35,609 bases of DNA from Vulcanisaeta sp. UBA163 (GTDB lineage Archaea; Thermoproteota; Thermoprotei; Thermoproteales; Thermocladiaceae), in NCBI GenBank assembly GCA_002496475.1, contig DAJV01000078.1:2869-38477 (forward strand), given 5' to 3'. The notes under the pieces are model-generated. The model was not told the DNA's origin and did no database searches. It was given only the letters and a program-made list of their open reading frames with translations. Shown here piece after piece: positions 16,247 to 23,635 of the stretch; the first letter of the stretch is position 1, and every line of letters starts with the position of its first letter. The position numbers and the translations under genes were made by a program.

Positions 16247-17107
16247 ATGGCTCGTGTGCGTAAGCCAGCAGTTGCAGGCGCCTTTTATGAGGCGGATAGG
16301 GATAGATTAGTTAAGCAGATAGAATGGGCAATAAACCATCAATTGGGACCTGGCCAATTAACTAAGCAACCCCGCGAGGGGTATAAGGCAGTACCGATTG
16401 TAATTGTGCCACATGCTGGTTATGTTTATTCAGGCCCCATAGCGGCAATGTCCTTCGCCGAGATCTACAGGTTTCATAACCCAAGGACCTTCATACTAAT
16501 AGGTCCTAATCACTATGGGATTGGTGCGCCAGTGGCCATATACCCTGATGGCGCTTGGGAGACTCCGCTTGGTTCTCTCGAGATCGACTCAGAAATTGCC
16601 AAGGACTTAATGAGCAGGGTTAAGTACCTGGAACCTGATGTTTATGCCTTCGCGCAGGAGCACTCGCTTGAGGTTCAATTACCCTTTATCCAATACATGT
16701 TTAGTAATAACGTGAAGATAGTCCCAATAATAATCTGGAGGCAAACTAGGGAAGTTGCCAGGGATCTCGGTAATGCAATAGCCGATATCATATCAAGTCA
16801 TGAACTTGGCTCCATAGTCTATGTAGCCTCAAGCGATTGGAATCATTATGAACCTCATGAAATAACGACAGAAAAGGACATGAGGGCCATTGACCCTGTG
16901 CTTAGGCTTGATGATGACTCTTTCTTCGACACTATAGAGCGTTTTGACGTGTCAGCCTGTGGTTATGGCGCCATAGCCACCGCGATAGTTGCTGCCAAGA
17001 GACTTGATGTTAAGAACGTGGTTTTATTGAGACACGCAACCTCAGGCGACACCAGCGGCTACACCCTTGAAACAGTGGGTTACGCGTCAATAGCATTTTT
17101 CCTCTGA
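16247..17107 (+). CDS. Memo-family protein (AmmeMemoRadiSam system protein B)
   Basis: The protein is 286 aa from the chosen ATG. It carries the Memo fold residues: PHAGYVYSGPIA, GPNHYG, EHSLEVQLPF, SSDWNHYEP and CGYGAI, where the His, Asp and Cys residues line a dioxygenase-like pocket. The biochemical role of archaeal Memo is not settled. A longer reading from GTG at 16211 is possible but unlikely, because the GTTTTTA TATA box (16213-16219) would lie inside it. That box is centred about 30 bp before the ATG at 16247, and family members start at about MxxRKPAVAGxFY. The AMMECR1 and radical-SAM partners are not in the window. Confidence 0.92.
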   Translation: MARVRKPAVAGAFYEADRDRLVKQIEWAINHQLGPGQLTKQPREGYKAVPIVIVPHAGYVYSGPIAAMSFAEIYRFHNPRTFILIGPNHYGIGAPVAIYPDGAWETPLGSLEIDSEIAKDLMSRVKYLEPDVYAFAQEHSLEVQLPFIQYMFSNNVKIVPIIIWRQTREVARDLGNAIADIISSHELGSIVYVASSDWNHYEPHEITTEKDMRAIDPVLRLDDDSFFDTIERFDVSACGYGAIATAIVAAKRLDVKNVVLLRHATSGDTSGYTLETVGYASIAFFL

Positions 17108-17172
17108 CCCGTTATTAATTAATCAAAATACTTAATTCCTTTATTTCCCTAGGTTTTATCTTAGTGATTTGT

Positions 17173-17433
17173 ATGAGCGCCCTAAGGATATTCTTCGAGG
17201 TATTACTGATAATAGTAGCCCTTGCCCTAATCTATACAATAGTCGAGCCATTTAAGGCGGAGTTGAAGGCCTATATATTTAATATTGGTAATAGGCAAAT
17301 AGGCGAGTTGCTGTATATTATAGGCTATATAATTTATAAACTGGGTTATTTATCATACACGCTACTAAAAACCATAGCTTTATACTCTTACCAAGCAATA
17401 CAGTATTTTTTAAGTAATTCAGGGCTAAAGTAA
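17173..17433 (+). CDS. Small membrane protein, 86 aa
   Basis: The family is not recognised. The protein has one strong N-terminal transmembrane segment (FFEVLLIIVALALIYTIV) and a second, Tyr/Ile-rich hydrophobic half (LLYIIGYIIYKLGYLSYTLL) that may be a second membrane or amphipathic helix. The ATG at 17173 is preferred over GTG at 17164, because a CTTTATTT box at 17139-17146 lies about 30 bp upstream of it; both are possible. It follows Memo by about 60 bp with its own promoter. Confidence 0.55.
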   Translation: MSALRIFFEVLLIIVALALIYTIVEPFKAELKAYIFNIGNRQIGELLYIIGYIIYKLGYLSYTLLKTIALYSYQAIQYFLSNSGLK

Positions 17434-17473
17434 ATTATAGTATTACTTAGGTGAGGTGCGTATGTCAATCACT

Positions 17474-17516
17474 TCCTCTTTCTATGAAAAAGAGAAAGAT
17501 TTAAATAGAAAGAGGA
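17474..17516. promoter_or_regulatory. Perfect 12-bp inverted repeat overlapping a TATA box
   Basis: TCCTCTTTCTAT (17474-17485) and ATAGAAAGAGGA (17505-17516) are exact inverted copies with a 19-bp spacer. The TATA box TTTAAATA (17500-17507) overlaps the right arm, and the preceding purine-rich GAAAAAGAGAAAG in the spacer is the likely BRE. A dimer bound here would block TBP and TFB, so this looks like an operator for the 120-aa gene starting at 17533. Confidence 0.65.
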
Positions 17517-17532
17517 TAAAATAAAGAACTTA

Positions 17533-17895
17533 ATGAGTATCATACAGCCAAGGGAAGTGAAGACTTGGAAGGATGAGTTAAAGGATGTTCTTGTGAAGCA
17601 TGTTAGGGATCCATTTAAGGACAAGATAGATGAGTACCTGGGTTTCCTCGATACTCTTTATGATAGGTGGTGGAACGGTGACATTAAAACCAGGGAGTAC
17701 TACGCATACCACATGGCCCTCCTCATGGCGAAATCTGACAAGCCAAACGTGATTAAGGCCAAGCTTAATAGTTACTATGCTTACCTGGTTTACAAGGGCT
17801 ATGTATCGGCTTACAGGTTAATGAAGGATAAGTACGTGGCTGGCGGTGAATCAATATACACTTGGTTACGTATGTACAGAAAGGTAGTTGGATAA
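17533..17895 (+). CDS. Hypothetical helical protein, 120 aa
   Basis: I do not recognise the family. The protein looks all-alpha and is unusually rich in Tyr, Trp and Lys (DRWWNGDIKTREYYAYHM near residue 44, NSYYAYLVYKGYVSAYRLM near 79). It has no membrane segment and no cysteine. The start is ATG 30 bp after a strong TATA box that sits within a 12-bp inverted repeat, so its expression is probably tightly controlled. That control could be by itself, but no clear DNA-binding motif is visible. It converges with cmk, ending 24 bp before it. Confidence 0.7.
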   Translation: MSIIQPREVKTWKDELKDVLVKHVRDPFKDKIDEYLGFLDTLYDRWWNGDIKTREYYAYHMALLMAKSDKPNVIKAKLNSYYAYLVYKGYVSAYRLMKDKYVAGGESIYTWLRMYRKVVG

Positions 17896-17919
17896 GTACA
17901 TGCTAAATAGGTCTAAGGT

Positions 17920-18465
17920 CTAAAACTTACCTTTATTCTGTAACACGCTGTATGCATACTCATACACTAAATCAACCACTTTATCAGCATCTATGTACGT
18001 TGTGTCAATGACAAGGTCGAATGGTGATAGGTCGTTTATATCGATTCCATATATCGCCAGGTACCTCCTCCTATTTGATTCCTCGCGAATCCTTATCTCG
18101 CTAATTGCATCAGTGATTGACTTACCATCCCTAGTGGATAGTCTCTGAGCCCTAACCCTGGTATCAGCCTTTAGGTAAATACGTACATCAGCCAAATCCC
18201 TAAGCAGCCAAGCAGCCAAGTGCCCCTCAATCACGACGTTGCCCCTCCTGGCTTCCCTTATGGACTCCTCGTCAATAGCCTTATCAATACTAAAGTCCGT
18301 TTCGGCAATCCTATGGAGCTCCACGAGGGATACGCCTCTCTCAATGGCAATCCTCCTGAATAATTCACCAATTGACACAAACCGATAATTCAATTTACCG
18401 GCTAGTTTCCTCGCAACCGTAGTCTTACCACTCGCAGCCTGTCCACTTACAGCAATAATACCCAT
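17920..18465 (-). CDS. cmk: Cytidylate kinase
   Basis: The enzyme phosphorylates CMP and dCMP. From the ATG at 18465 it reads MGIIAVSGQAASGKTTVARK with the P-loop at about 8-15. FVSIGELFRRIA, VVIEGHLAAWLL, the LID-like RAQRLSTRDGKS and RIREESNRRRYLAIYGID follow; 181 aa fits archaeal CMK. The frame is open up to 18519, but that longer start would overlap L34e by 43 bp and add non-homologous residues; GTG at 18474 is another option. L34e-cmk is a conserved archaeal pair; the gap here is 11 bp. Confidence 0.93.
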   Translation of the reverse strand: MGIIAVSGQAASGKTTVARKLAGKLNYRFVSIGELFRRIAIERGVSLVELHRIAETDFSIDKAIDEESIREARRGNVVIEGHLAAWLLRDLADVRIYLKADTRVRAQRLSTRDGKSITDAISEIRIREESNRRRYLAIYGIDINDLSPFDLVIDTTYIDADKVVDLVYEYAYSVLQNKGKF

Positions 18466-18476
18466 TAGGGTCACGT

Positions 18477-18737
18477 TTATGAAAGCCTTACGGCAGTCCT
18501 TAGGGCTAGGGCTAGGCATCTATGACAAATATAGCTGCCATAGGGTCTTGAAATTGTTGAGCCAGGCACGTGCTCGGTTTTAATCCTAGTTTCATTAATG
18601 CCATTCAATGGCCTACCACAAATGGCGCACTTGGGCTTTGACGCAAACCTCTTGCCATAGTGTACCACACGTTGACCACCAGGTGTCTTCTTGGAGATCC
18701 TCCTCAATTTCCTGGATCTCAATGCTGGTCTTGGCAT
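18477..18737 (-). CDS. rpl34e: 50S ribosomal protein L34e
   Basis: This is an 86-aa basic protein starting MPRPALRSRKLRRISKKTPG. It has two zinc-binding cysteine pairs, CAIC at 37-40 and CHRC at about 71-74, and the GRPLNGI turn of archaeal L34e. An AT-rich TTTTTAATTTTT box at about 18763-18774 lies roughly 30 bp upstream. It is immediately followed by cmk in the same orientation. Confidence 0.96.
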   Translation of the reverse strand: MPRPALRSRKLRRISKKTPGGQRVVHYGKRFASKPKCAICGRPLNGINETRIKTEHVPGSTISRPYGSYICHRCLALALRTAVRLS

Positions 18738-18772
18738 AATTGTTTCGTCAATATACCATGGGTTTTTAATTT

Positions 18773-19837
18773 TTACTTGGCGTCAACATACCTATGAGAC
18801 TCAGGACCAGGCTTGGCAATGCCTAGGGATAGGTATTTATTCATTTCATCATTACTTAGTACGACCACATGGGACTTCCTCAAGGCTAATTCCACCTCCT
18901 TCTCCGTAGCGTTGACCCAATTGATGCGGGTAATCATGGACCTAGTCACGGCTAAGAGAACACCGTTCTCACCACGGATCCTATACGCCACCCTCTGAAG
19001 TTCATAAAGCAATCTATTTACCCTGTCCTTCTTGGACATTGCCATCACCACAGCAGTCTCGATGCTTCTGGTCTCGAATATAGTCATTAGCACAATCTCA
19101 ATTATCTTATTTATTCTGTCAGGAACACCGATTATCGAGTTCCTTAACTCAATCCTGCACCTAGGCACGTTAAGACCCAGCGCCCTATATAACCTCCAAG
19201 TTTCACCCTTAGCCCGTCTCTCCTTATCAACAATACCGCCAATAATAAATGTGGAGAACCCCGCAATCATGGACTCATTAAGTATACAATCGCCCTCTGG
19301 ATCAAGCATAACAGCGTCCCCATTTATGTTTGGTCCATAACTCCTAATAATTACCCTGTGGTTAAATCCTCTGGCGAATTTATTGAGATTATTTAGGAAT
19401 TCACTGGATGCACTTGTCAGCTCCAGGTTGGTGTCCCAGAGGTACTTCCGTATCGTGCTTATTGAGGCAAGTACCTGTTCCACAAGTTCATTCTTCTCAG
19501 ATTTAGTGTGTTTGTCCCAGAGGGATAGGTCGATTATGAAGTGGGGTTTCCTGGGAATATCTATTAGTAGGTCCATTGATGCAATGCAGTCACTTGGCTT
19601 AGTTAAATACGCGTCACATGGAACCCCCTCCATTGAGGATAATAATACCTCAAGGTCATTAATCCTTGAAATAATTGTGCTGCCGAAGCCACCGAGGCAT
19701 AATGCATATCTACCTAGTAGTAGATTTACTGCAATGCACTGCGGTAGGTAGTAATTACACTTAAGCCTGCGTGGTACACACAACCTGCGTATTCCTAAAC
19801 CTCTTAGTAATTCCAGTAATTGCTTACCGAGTATCAT
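18773..19837 (-). CDS. Trm10-family SPOUT tRNA (N1-purine-9) methyltransferase
   Basis: Archaeal and eukaryal Trm10 enzymes methylate N1 of G9 and/or A9 in tRNA with SAM. The SPOUT signature is clear: MLDPEGDC (177-184), FIIGGIVDKERRAKGET (197-213), and LRNSIIGVPDRINKIIEIVL (231-250). The aspartates at 179 and 204 match the family's catalytic region. The 354-aa length includes a divergent N-terminal domain (1-95) and a C-terminal helical tail. Crenarchaeal members described in Sulfolobus are m1A9-specific, but I cannot settle G or A specificity here. AAAATTAATTTA at 19855-19866 serves as TATA. The 5' end faces a divergent TatD-like gene. Confidence 0.88.
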   Translation of the reverse strand: MILGKQLLELLRGLGIRRLCVPRRLKCNYYLPQCIAVNLLLGRYALCLGGFGSTIISRINDLEVLLSSMEGVPCDAYLTKPSDCIASMDLLIDIPRKPHFIIDLSLWDKHTKSEKNELVEQVLASISTIRKYLWDTNLELTSASSEFLNNLNKFARGFNHRVIIRSYGPNINGDAVMLDPEGDCILNESMIAGFSTFIIGGIVDKERRAKGETWRLYRALGLNVPRCRIELRNSIIGVPDRINKIIEIVLMTIFETRSIETAVVMAMSKKDRVNRLLYELQRVAYRIRGENGVLLAVTRSMITRINWVNATEKEVELALRKSHVVVLSNDEMNKYLSLGIAKPGPESHRYVDAK

Positions 19838-19891
19838 TACGGCTGAGGGTAGCTAAAATTAATTTAGGGTTTAAATCCTTATTGATATACT

Positions 19892-20752
19892 GTGAGCACT
19901 GAATTACCCCTGTGCGATAACCATGCGCACACAAACCCAGTCATTGGTATTGGACCAAGGGAATTGGCCAGGAGGTTTCGTAGAGAGGGCGGCAAGTTCA
20001 TAGTAATAGTGGCGCTCCTAACCTGGAGCCTTGGGCTAATGCCTGGCGATCTTGATAGTGTTAGGAAGATGTATGACATAACGGTGGAGTCGGCGAGGAT
20101 CGTTAATGAGGAGGGCATCAAGGCCGTGGCAGTCGTTGGTGTACACCCAGCTGAGGCCTATGAATTACTTAGTAGGGGTTGGTTAAGGGAGGATGTGCGT
20201 AGGTTCATGGAGAAGAGCATTGACCTAGCGGCTAAATATATCAAGGAAGGTAAGGCAGTGGGTATTGGGGAGATCGGCAGGCCCCATTGGGATGTACCCA
20301 ACGATATTACTGAGTTCTTTAATGAAATATTAATGTACGGGTTTAATGTCGCCAAGGACATCAATGCGGTGATTCACCTACACCTGGAGAGAAACGGCAT
20401 TAGTACTGCATCATCAATAATAAGCATGGTTAGGAAAGTAGGTAATAAGCCTTGCAGTGTCATCATGCACCACGCAGAGCCAGTGACAATCGACATCGCA
20501 AGTGAGAGTAATGTTATGCCGTCAATACCCATGGGTAGGAAGGGTGAGTTTGAGGAGGCCATTAAACATGGACCAAAGTTCGTTGTTGAGAGTGATTTCA
20601 TGGATGACCCAAAGAGACCAGGTGCCGTAATACCACCATGGACGTTGATTAGGAAATTAAGGAATTACGTGAGTAATGGAGTCATTAATGAGGACTTCCT
20701 TCATAGGATTTGCATGGATAATATTAATAGGGTGTACGGCATAGTTTATTGA
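19892..20752 (+). CDS. TatD-related metal-dependent hydrolase
   Basis: This is a 286-aa amidohydrolase-superfamily TIM barrel. Metal ligands are visible in CDNHAHTNP (H11, H13), VGVHPAEAYE, GIGEIGRPHWD (Glu), NAVIHLHLER (His), IMHHAEP (His) and VESDFMDDPKRPG (Asp). This matches the archaeal TatD-like group; nuclease or other phosphoesterase activity is possible. The start is GTG at 19892, with GTTTAAATC at 19869-19877 about 20 bp upstream acting as TATA. Thioredoxin follows after 63 bp. Confidence 0.88.
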   Translation: MSTELPLCDNHAHTNPVIGIGPRELARRFRREGGKFIVIVALLTWSLGLMPGDLDSVRKMYDITVESARIVNEEGIKAVAVVGVHPAEAYELLSRGWLREDVRRFMEKSIDLAAKYIKEGKAVGIGEIGRPHWDVPNDITEFFNEILMYGFNVAKDINAVIHLHLERNGISTASSIISMVRKVGNKPCSVIMHHAEPVTIDIASESNVMPSIPMGRKGEFEEAIKHGPKFVVESDFMDDPKRPGAVIPPWTLIRKLRNYVSNGVINEDFLHRICMDNINRVYGIVY

Positions 20753-20785
20753 GTTAAATAACGCATGGTGAACAGACACCAAGAA

Positions 20786-20793
20786 CTTTTAAA
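20786..20793 (+). promoter_or_regulatory. TATA box deciding the thioredoxin start
   Basis: CTTTTAAA lies inside the longest possible reading frame and is centred 26.5 bp before ATG 20816. It therefore argues for a leaderless start at 20816 unless the gene is only read through from the TatD-like gene. Confidence 0.5.
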
Positions 20794-20815
20794 GGGTGCA
20801 TGCTCAATGGCTTGG

Positions 20816-21259
20816 ATGAGTGGCGAGGAGAGGGCGTTAATTGAGAGGATGTACAGGAGGATGTTGATGTCGCGTGCCAAGGAATCATTAATCAGCAACC
20901 TCCGGCAAAAAATGTGTCCAAGTGGCATTATTGCACTTAGTGGTAATAATTTTAATTCATCAATCAGGGAGTGCCTTGCATCTGTAATTGATTTTTACGC
21001 TGACTGGTGCATACCCTGTAAGATAATGGAGCCAATACTGAATAAGTTATCCCAGGTATTCGCAGGTCAGGTATTCTTTGGACGTATCAATGTTGATGAG
21101 TACCCCGAAATAGCCGCTGAATACGGGGTCATGTCCATACCGACTACAATATTGTTCAGGAATAGTGAAGAGGTTTACAGGATAATTGGTGCCGTCGACT
21201 TCAACACAATGAAGAGGTACATCGAGTTTTATCTGGGCATTGGAGGATCCACCCGGTAA
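20816..21259 (+). CDS. Thioredoxin-fold protein with N-terminal extension
   Basis: The redox site WCIPC (W64, C65, C68 from this start) is followed by the cis-proline loop SIPTTILF and a standard thioredoxin C-terminus. About 45 extra residues precede the fold (SGEERALIERMYRRMLMSRA is helical and basic), which is longer than plain thioredoxin. The frame opens at ATG 20765, but CTTTTAAA at 20786-20793 is centred 26.5 bp before ATG 20816, so the longer start would begin upstream of the promoter. ATG 20807 is a third option. CIPC rather than CGPC implies a shifted redox potential. Confidence 0.88.
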   Translation: MSGEERALIERMYRRMLMSRAKESLISNLRQKMCPSGIIALSGNNFNSSIRECLASVIDFYADWCIPCKIMEPILNKLSQVFAGQVFFGRINVDEYPEIAAEYGVMSIPTTILFRNSEEVYRIIGAVDFNTMKRYIEFYLGIGGSTR

Positions 21260-21391
21260 ATTATTTTATTTGTGATGTTCAAGTCTACCCATTACATTAT
21301 TTGGCATTACAATTAGGTTAATTTAATAGTTTAATTTTTATTTCCCCAGAGATACTTATTCATTTTTCATTAGTTTCCCGAACTATCTAAG

Positions 21392-21907
21392 CTAGGTATT
21401 TACTTCATTAATTATTAACCGTCTACCGTCCTGCGCGGGTAGTATAAACGTTAATTTATAACTATCTCCAAAAAATATCACACTGACGTCATTACCGAGG
21501 TGGAACTCACCATCAATACCGGCTAGTATACAATTTTCACAGCCTTTGGCATCGTCAAGCATGTTCCTGAATACGTTAATGGCATCCTTGCCGTTAATCA
21601 CCACAGAGATCACAATACCTGCGTGATCCCCATGTACGTGGTGATCAATCTTTGCATTATACTTAGTCTTTAGGGAATCCATGAACTCACCCAGTTCCTC
21701 AATGACTTCCTTGGGTAATTCCGTTAATTGGTGGTGATGTTCGTGTTTCTCCTCGATTTCTCCCTCTTCACTTTCCTCATTATCCTCAACGCCGCTGAAA
21801 CCAAAGGTCATGCTAATGATTAATTCAAGCTCATCATTCTGGGCAATCCTTTCAATCTCCTTACCTAATCTACGCCACTCCTCAAAACCAAGCTTTATCT
21901 GCATCAT
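21392..21907 (-). CDS. Hypothetical acidic, histidine-rich protein, 171 aa
   Basis: The family is not recognised. The N-terminal region resembles a small alpha/beta domain (MMQIKLGFEEWRRLGKEIER). A strongly acidic linker, VEDNEESEEGEIEEKHEHHH, lies at about 40-59, followed by a second domain with DHHVHGDHAGI near 88 and a Cys pair (CENC, about 123-126). The His/Glu/Cys content suggests metal binding, but there is no known motif. No partner gene is adjacent; thioredoxin converges with it. The second Met is an alternative start. Confidence 0.65.
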   Translation of the reverse strand: MMQIKLGFEEWRRLGKEIERIAQNDELELIISMTFGFSGVEDNEESEEGEIEEKHEHHHQLTELPKEVIEELGEFMDSLKTKYNAKIDHHVHGDHAGIVISVVINGKDAINVFRNMLDDAKGCENCILAGIDGEFHLGNDVSVIFFGDSYKLTFILPAQDGRRLIINEVNT

Positions 21908-22127
21908 ATTAACACCATGCCCTGGAAGCCTATTAATAAATCCTTTTGTCTATTGTAATATTACGTGTATATTGTGATATCGCGGTAGCGCTATTAATTA
22001 TGAGGAATATTTACTTAATCCAATTTAATAGTTAATATATTTATTAATGCGTGAATTCTATGTAGATTCATGATAAAACTAAGTATAATAAGAATAAAAC
22101 TTAAAAAGATCCTTATGCACATAATTC

Positions 22128-23456
22128 GTGCCCGCTAAAAACCTAGAAATCGAACCAGTTGACCTATGGAGACTACTAAGGGCCTCTGGCATAAAATATG
22201 TCAAGTTCATAATAGTTGACATAAATGGCATACCAAGATCAGAAATAGTACCCATAGACATGGCCAAGGACCTCTTTATCGATGGAATGCCCTTTGATGC
22301 CTCCTCAATACCCCTGTACTCAACGGTAAATAGAAGTGACTTCGTCGCCTATGTGGATCCAAGGGCGGTATATATAGAGCATTGGCAGGATGGTAAGGTG
22401 GCTGACGTATTCACGACAATATCTGACATATCGGATAAACCCTCACCACTAGACCCAAGGGGGATTCTCAATAATACACTTGAGCAGGTTAGATCGAAGG
22501 ATTATGACTTCCTCATGGGTGTTGAGGTTGAGTTTTTCGTTGTTAAGGAGGATAATGGTAAGCCCACATTTGCAGATACCGGTGTATACTTCGATGGTTG
22601 GAATGTGACTGTGCAGTCACAGTTCATGAAGGAGTTAATAACCGCAATAGCCGAGGCAGGTATTAATTACACGAAGATTCACCATGAAGTAGCCCCAAGC
22701 CAGTACGAGATAAATATTGGCGCCTACGACCCACTGAGACTTGCGGACCAGGTAATATACTTCAAGATCATGGCTAAGGACATAGCCCAGAAATACGGCC
22801 TAAGGGTGACCTTCATGCCAAAGCCCTTCTGGGGAGTTAACGGTAGTGGTGCCCATACACACATCAGTGTTTGGAAGAATGGCAAGAACCTATTCCTAAG
22901 CAATACAGGGAAGATAACCGAGGAGTGCGGCTACGCAATAAGCGCAATACTAAGCAGTGCAAGGGCGTTAAGTAGCTTCGTGGCGCCACTCGTCAATTCA
23001 TACAAGAGGTTAGTGCCTCACCATGAGGCGCCAACGAGGATCGTGTGGGGTTACGCAAATAGGAGCGCCATGGTCAGGATACCACAGTACAAAATGAGGA
23101 TCAATAGGTTTGAGTATAGGCACCCAGATCCAAGTATGAATCCGTACCTAGCCTTCGCAGCCATGGTGAAGACTGTAATGAGAGGACTTGAGGAAAGGAG
23201 GGAACCGCCATCACCAACCGATGACGTTGCCTATGAATTAACCAACGCCCCAGAAACACCAGCAACCCTAGAAGCAACACTCAGAGAATTCTCCAAGAGC
23301 TTCTTAGCCACAGAACTACCAAGCGAGTTGGTAAATGCCTACATAAGGGTTAAGCAGAGTGAGTGGGAGGATTACTTAACTAACGTTGGTCCCTGGGAGA
23401 AGACCTGGAACGTAATAACCCAGTGGGAGTATAATAGGTACCTAGTTACTGCATAA
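22128..23456 (+). CDS. glnA: Glutamine synthetase
   Basis: It condenses glutamate and ammonia using ATP. The 442-aa type I enzyme shows IVDINGIPRSEIVP, FDASSI, the metal site MGVEVEFFV (about 132), and HHEVAPSQYEINI. NGSGAHTHIS (about 238-247), APTRIVWGYANRSAMVRIP and RHPDPSMNPYLAFAAM complete the set. The start is GTG at 22128, with TTAAAAA at 22101-22107 as TATA, so it is probably leaderless. It is followed by amt, so the pair covers ammonium uptake and fixation. No PII gene is present in the window. Confidence 0.97.
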   Translation: MPAKNLEIEPVDLWRLLRASGIKYVKFIIVDINGIPRSEIVPIDMAKDLFIDGMPFDASSIPLYSTVNRSDFVAYVDPRAVYIEHWQDGKVADVFTTISDISDKPSPLDPRGILNNTLEQVRSKDYDFLMGVEVEFFVVKEDNGKPTFADTGVYFDGWNVTVQSQFMKELITAIAEAGINYTKIHHEVAPSQYEINIGAYDPLRLADQVIYFKIMAKDIAQKYGLRVTFMPKPFWGVNGSGAHTHISVWKNGKNLFLSNTGKITEECGYAISAILSSARALSSFVAPLVNSYKRLVPHHEAPTRIVWGYANRSAMVRIPQYKMRINRFEYRHPDPSMNPYLAFAAMVKTVMRGLEERREPPSPTDDVAYELTNAPETPATLEATLREFSKSFLATELPSELVNAYIRVKQSEWEDYLTNVGPWEKTWNVITQWEYNRYLVTA

Positions 23457-23607
23457 AAACAGTTAATAATCTATATCGTTTAAAAATGAGTATATATAAT
23501 TAACTTATTTATTTACCAAGTACAATATTTTTCACGGCATGATGATAAATAATATAGAGAGTAATGCTTAAAAACTTAGTAGTTTATGTAGTATGTGCCG
23601 AGTGACC

Positions 23608-23619
23608 CGTTAAAACGGT
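23608..23619. promoter_or_regulatory. Palindromic TATA region of amt
   Basis: CCGTTAAAACGG has 5-bp inverted arms (CCGTT/AACGG) around the AT core. The core is centred about 25 bp before the amt ATG at 23636, so it may be both TATA box and operator. A second TATA-like GCTTAAAAAC lies near 23570. The rest of 23457-23607 is AT-rich without a gene. Confidence 0.4.
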
Positions 23620-23635
23620 AAATAGAATAAATAGG

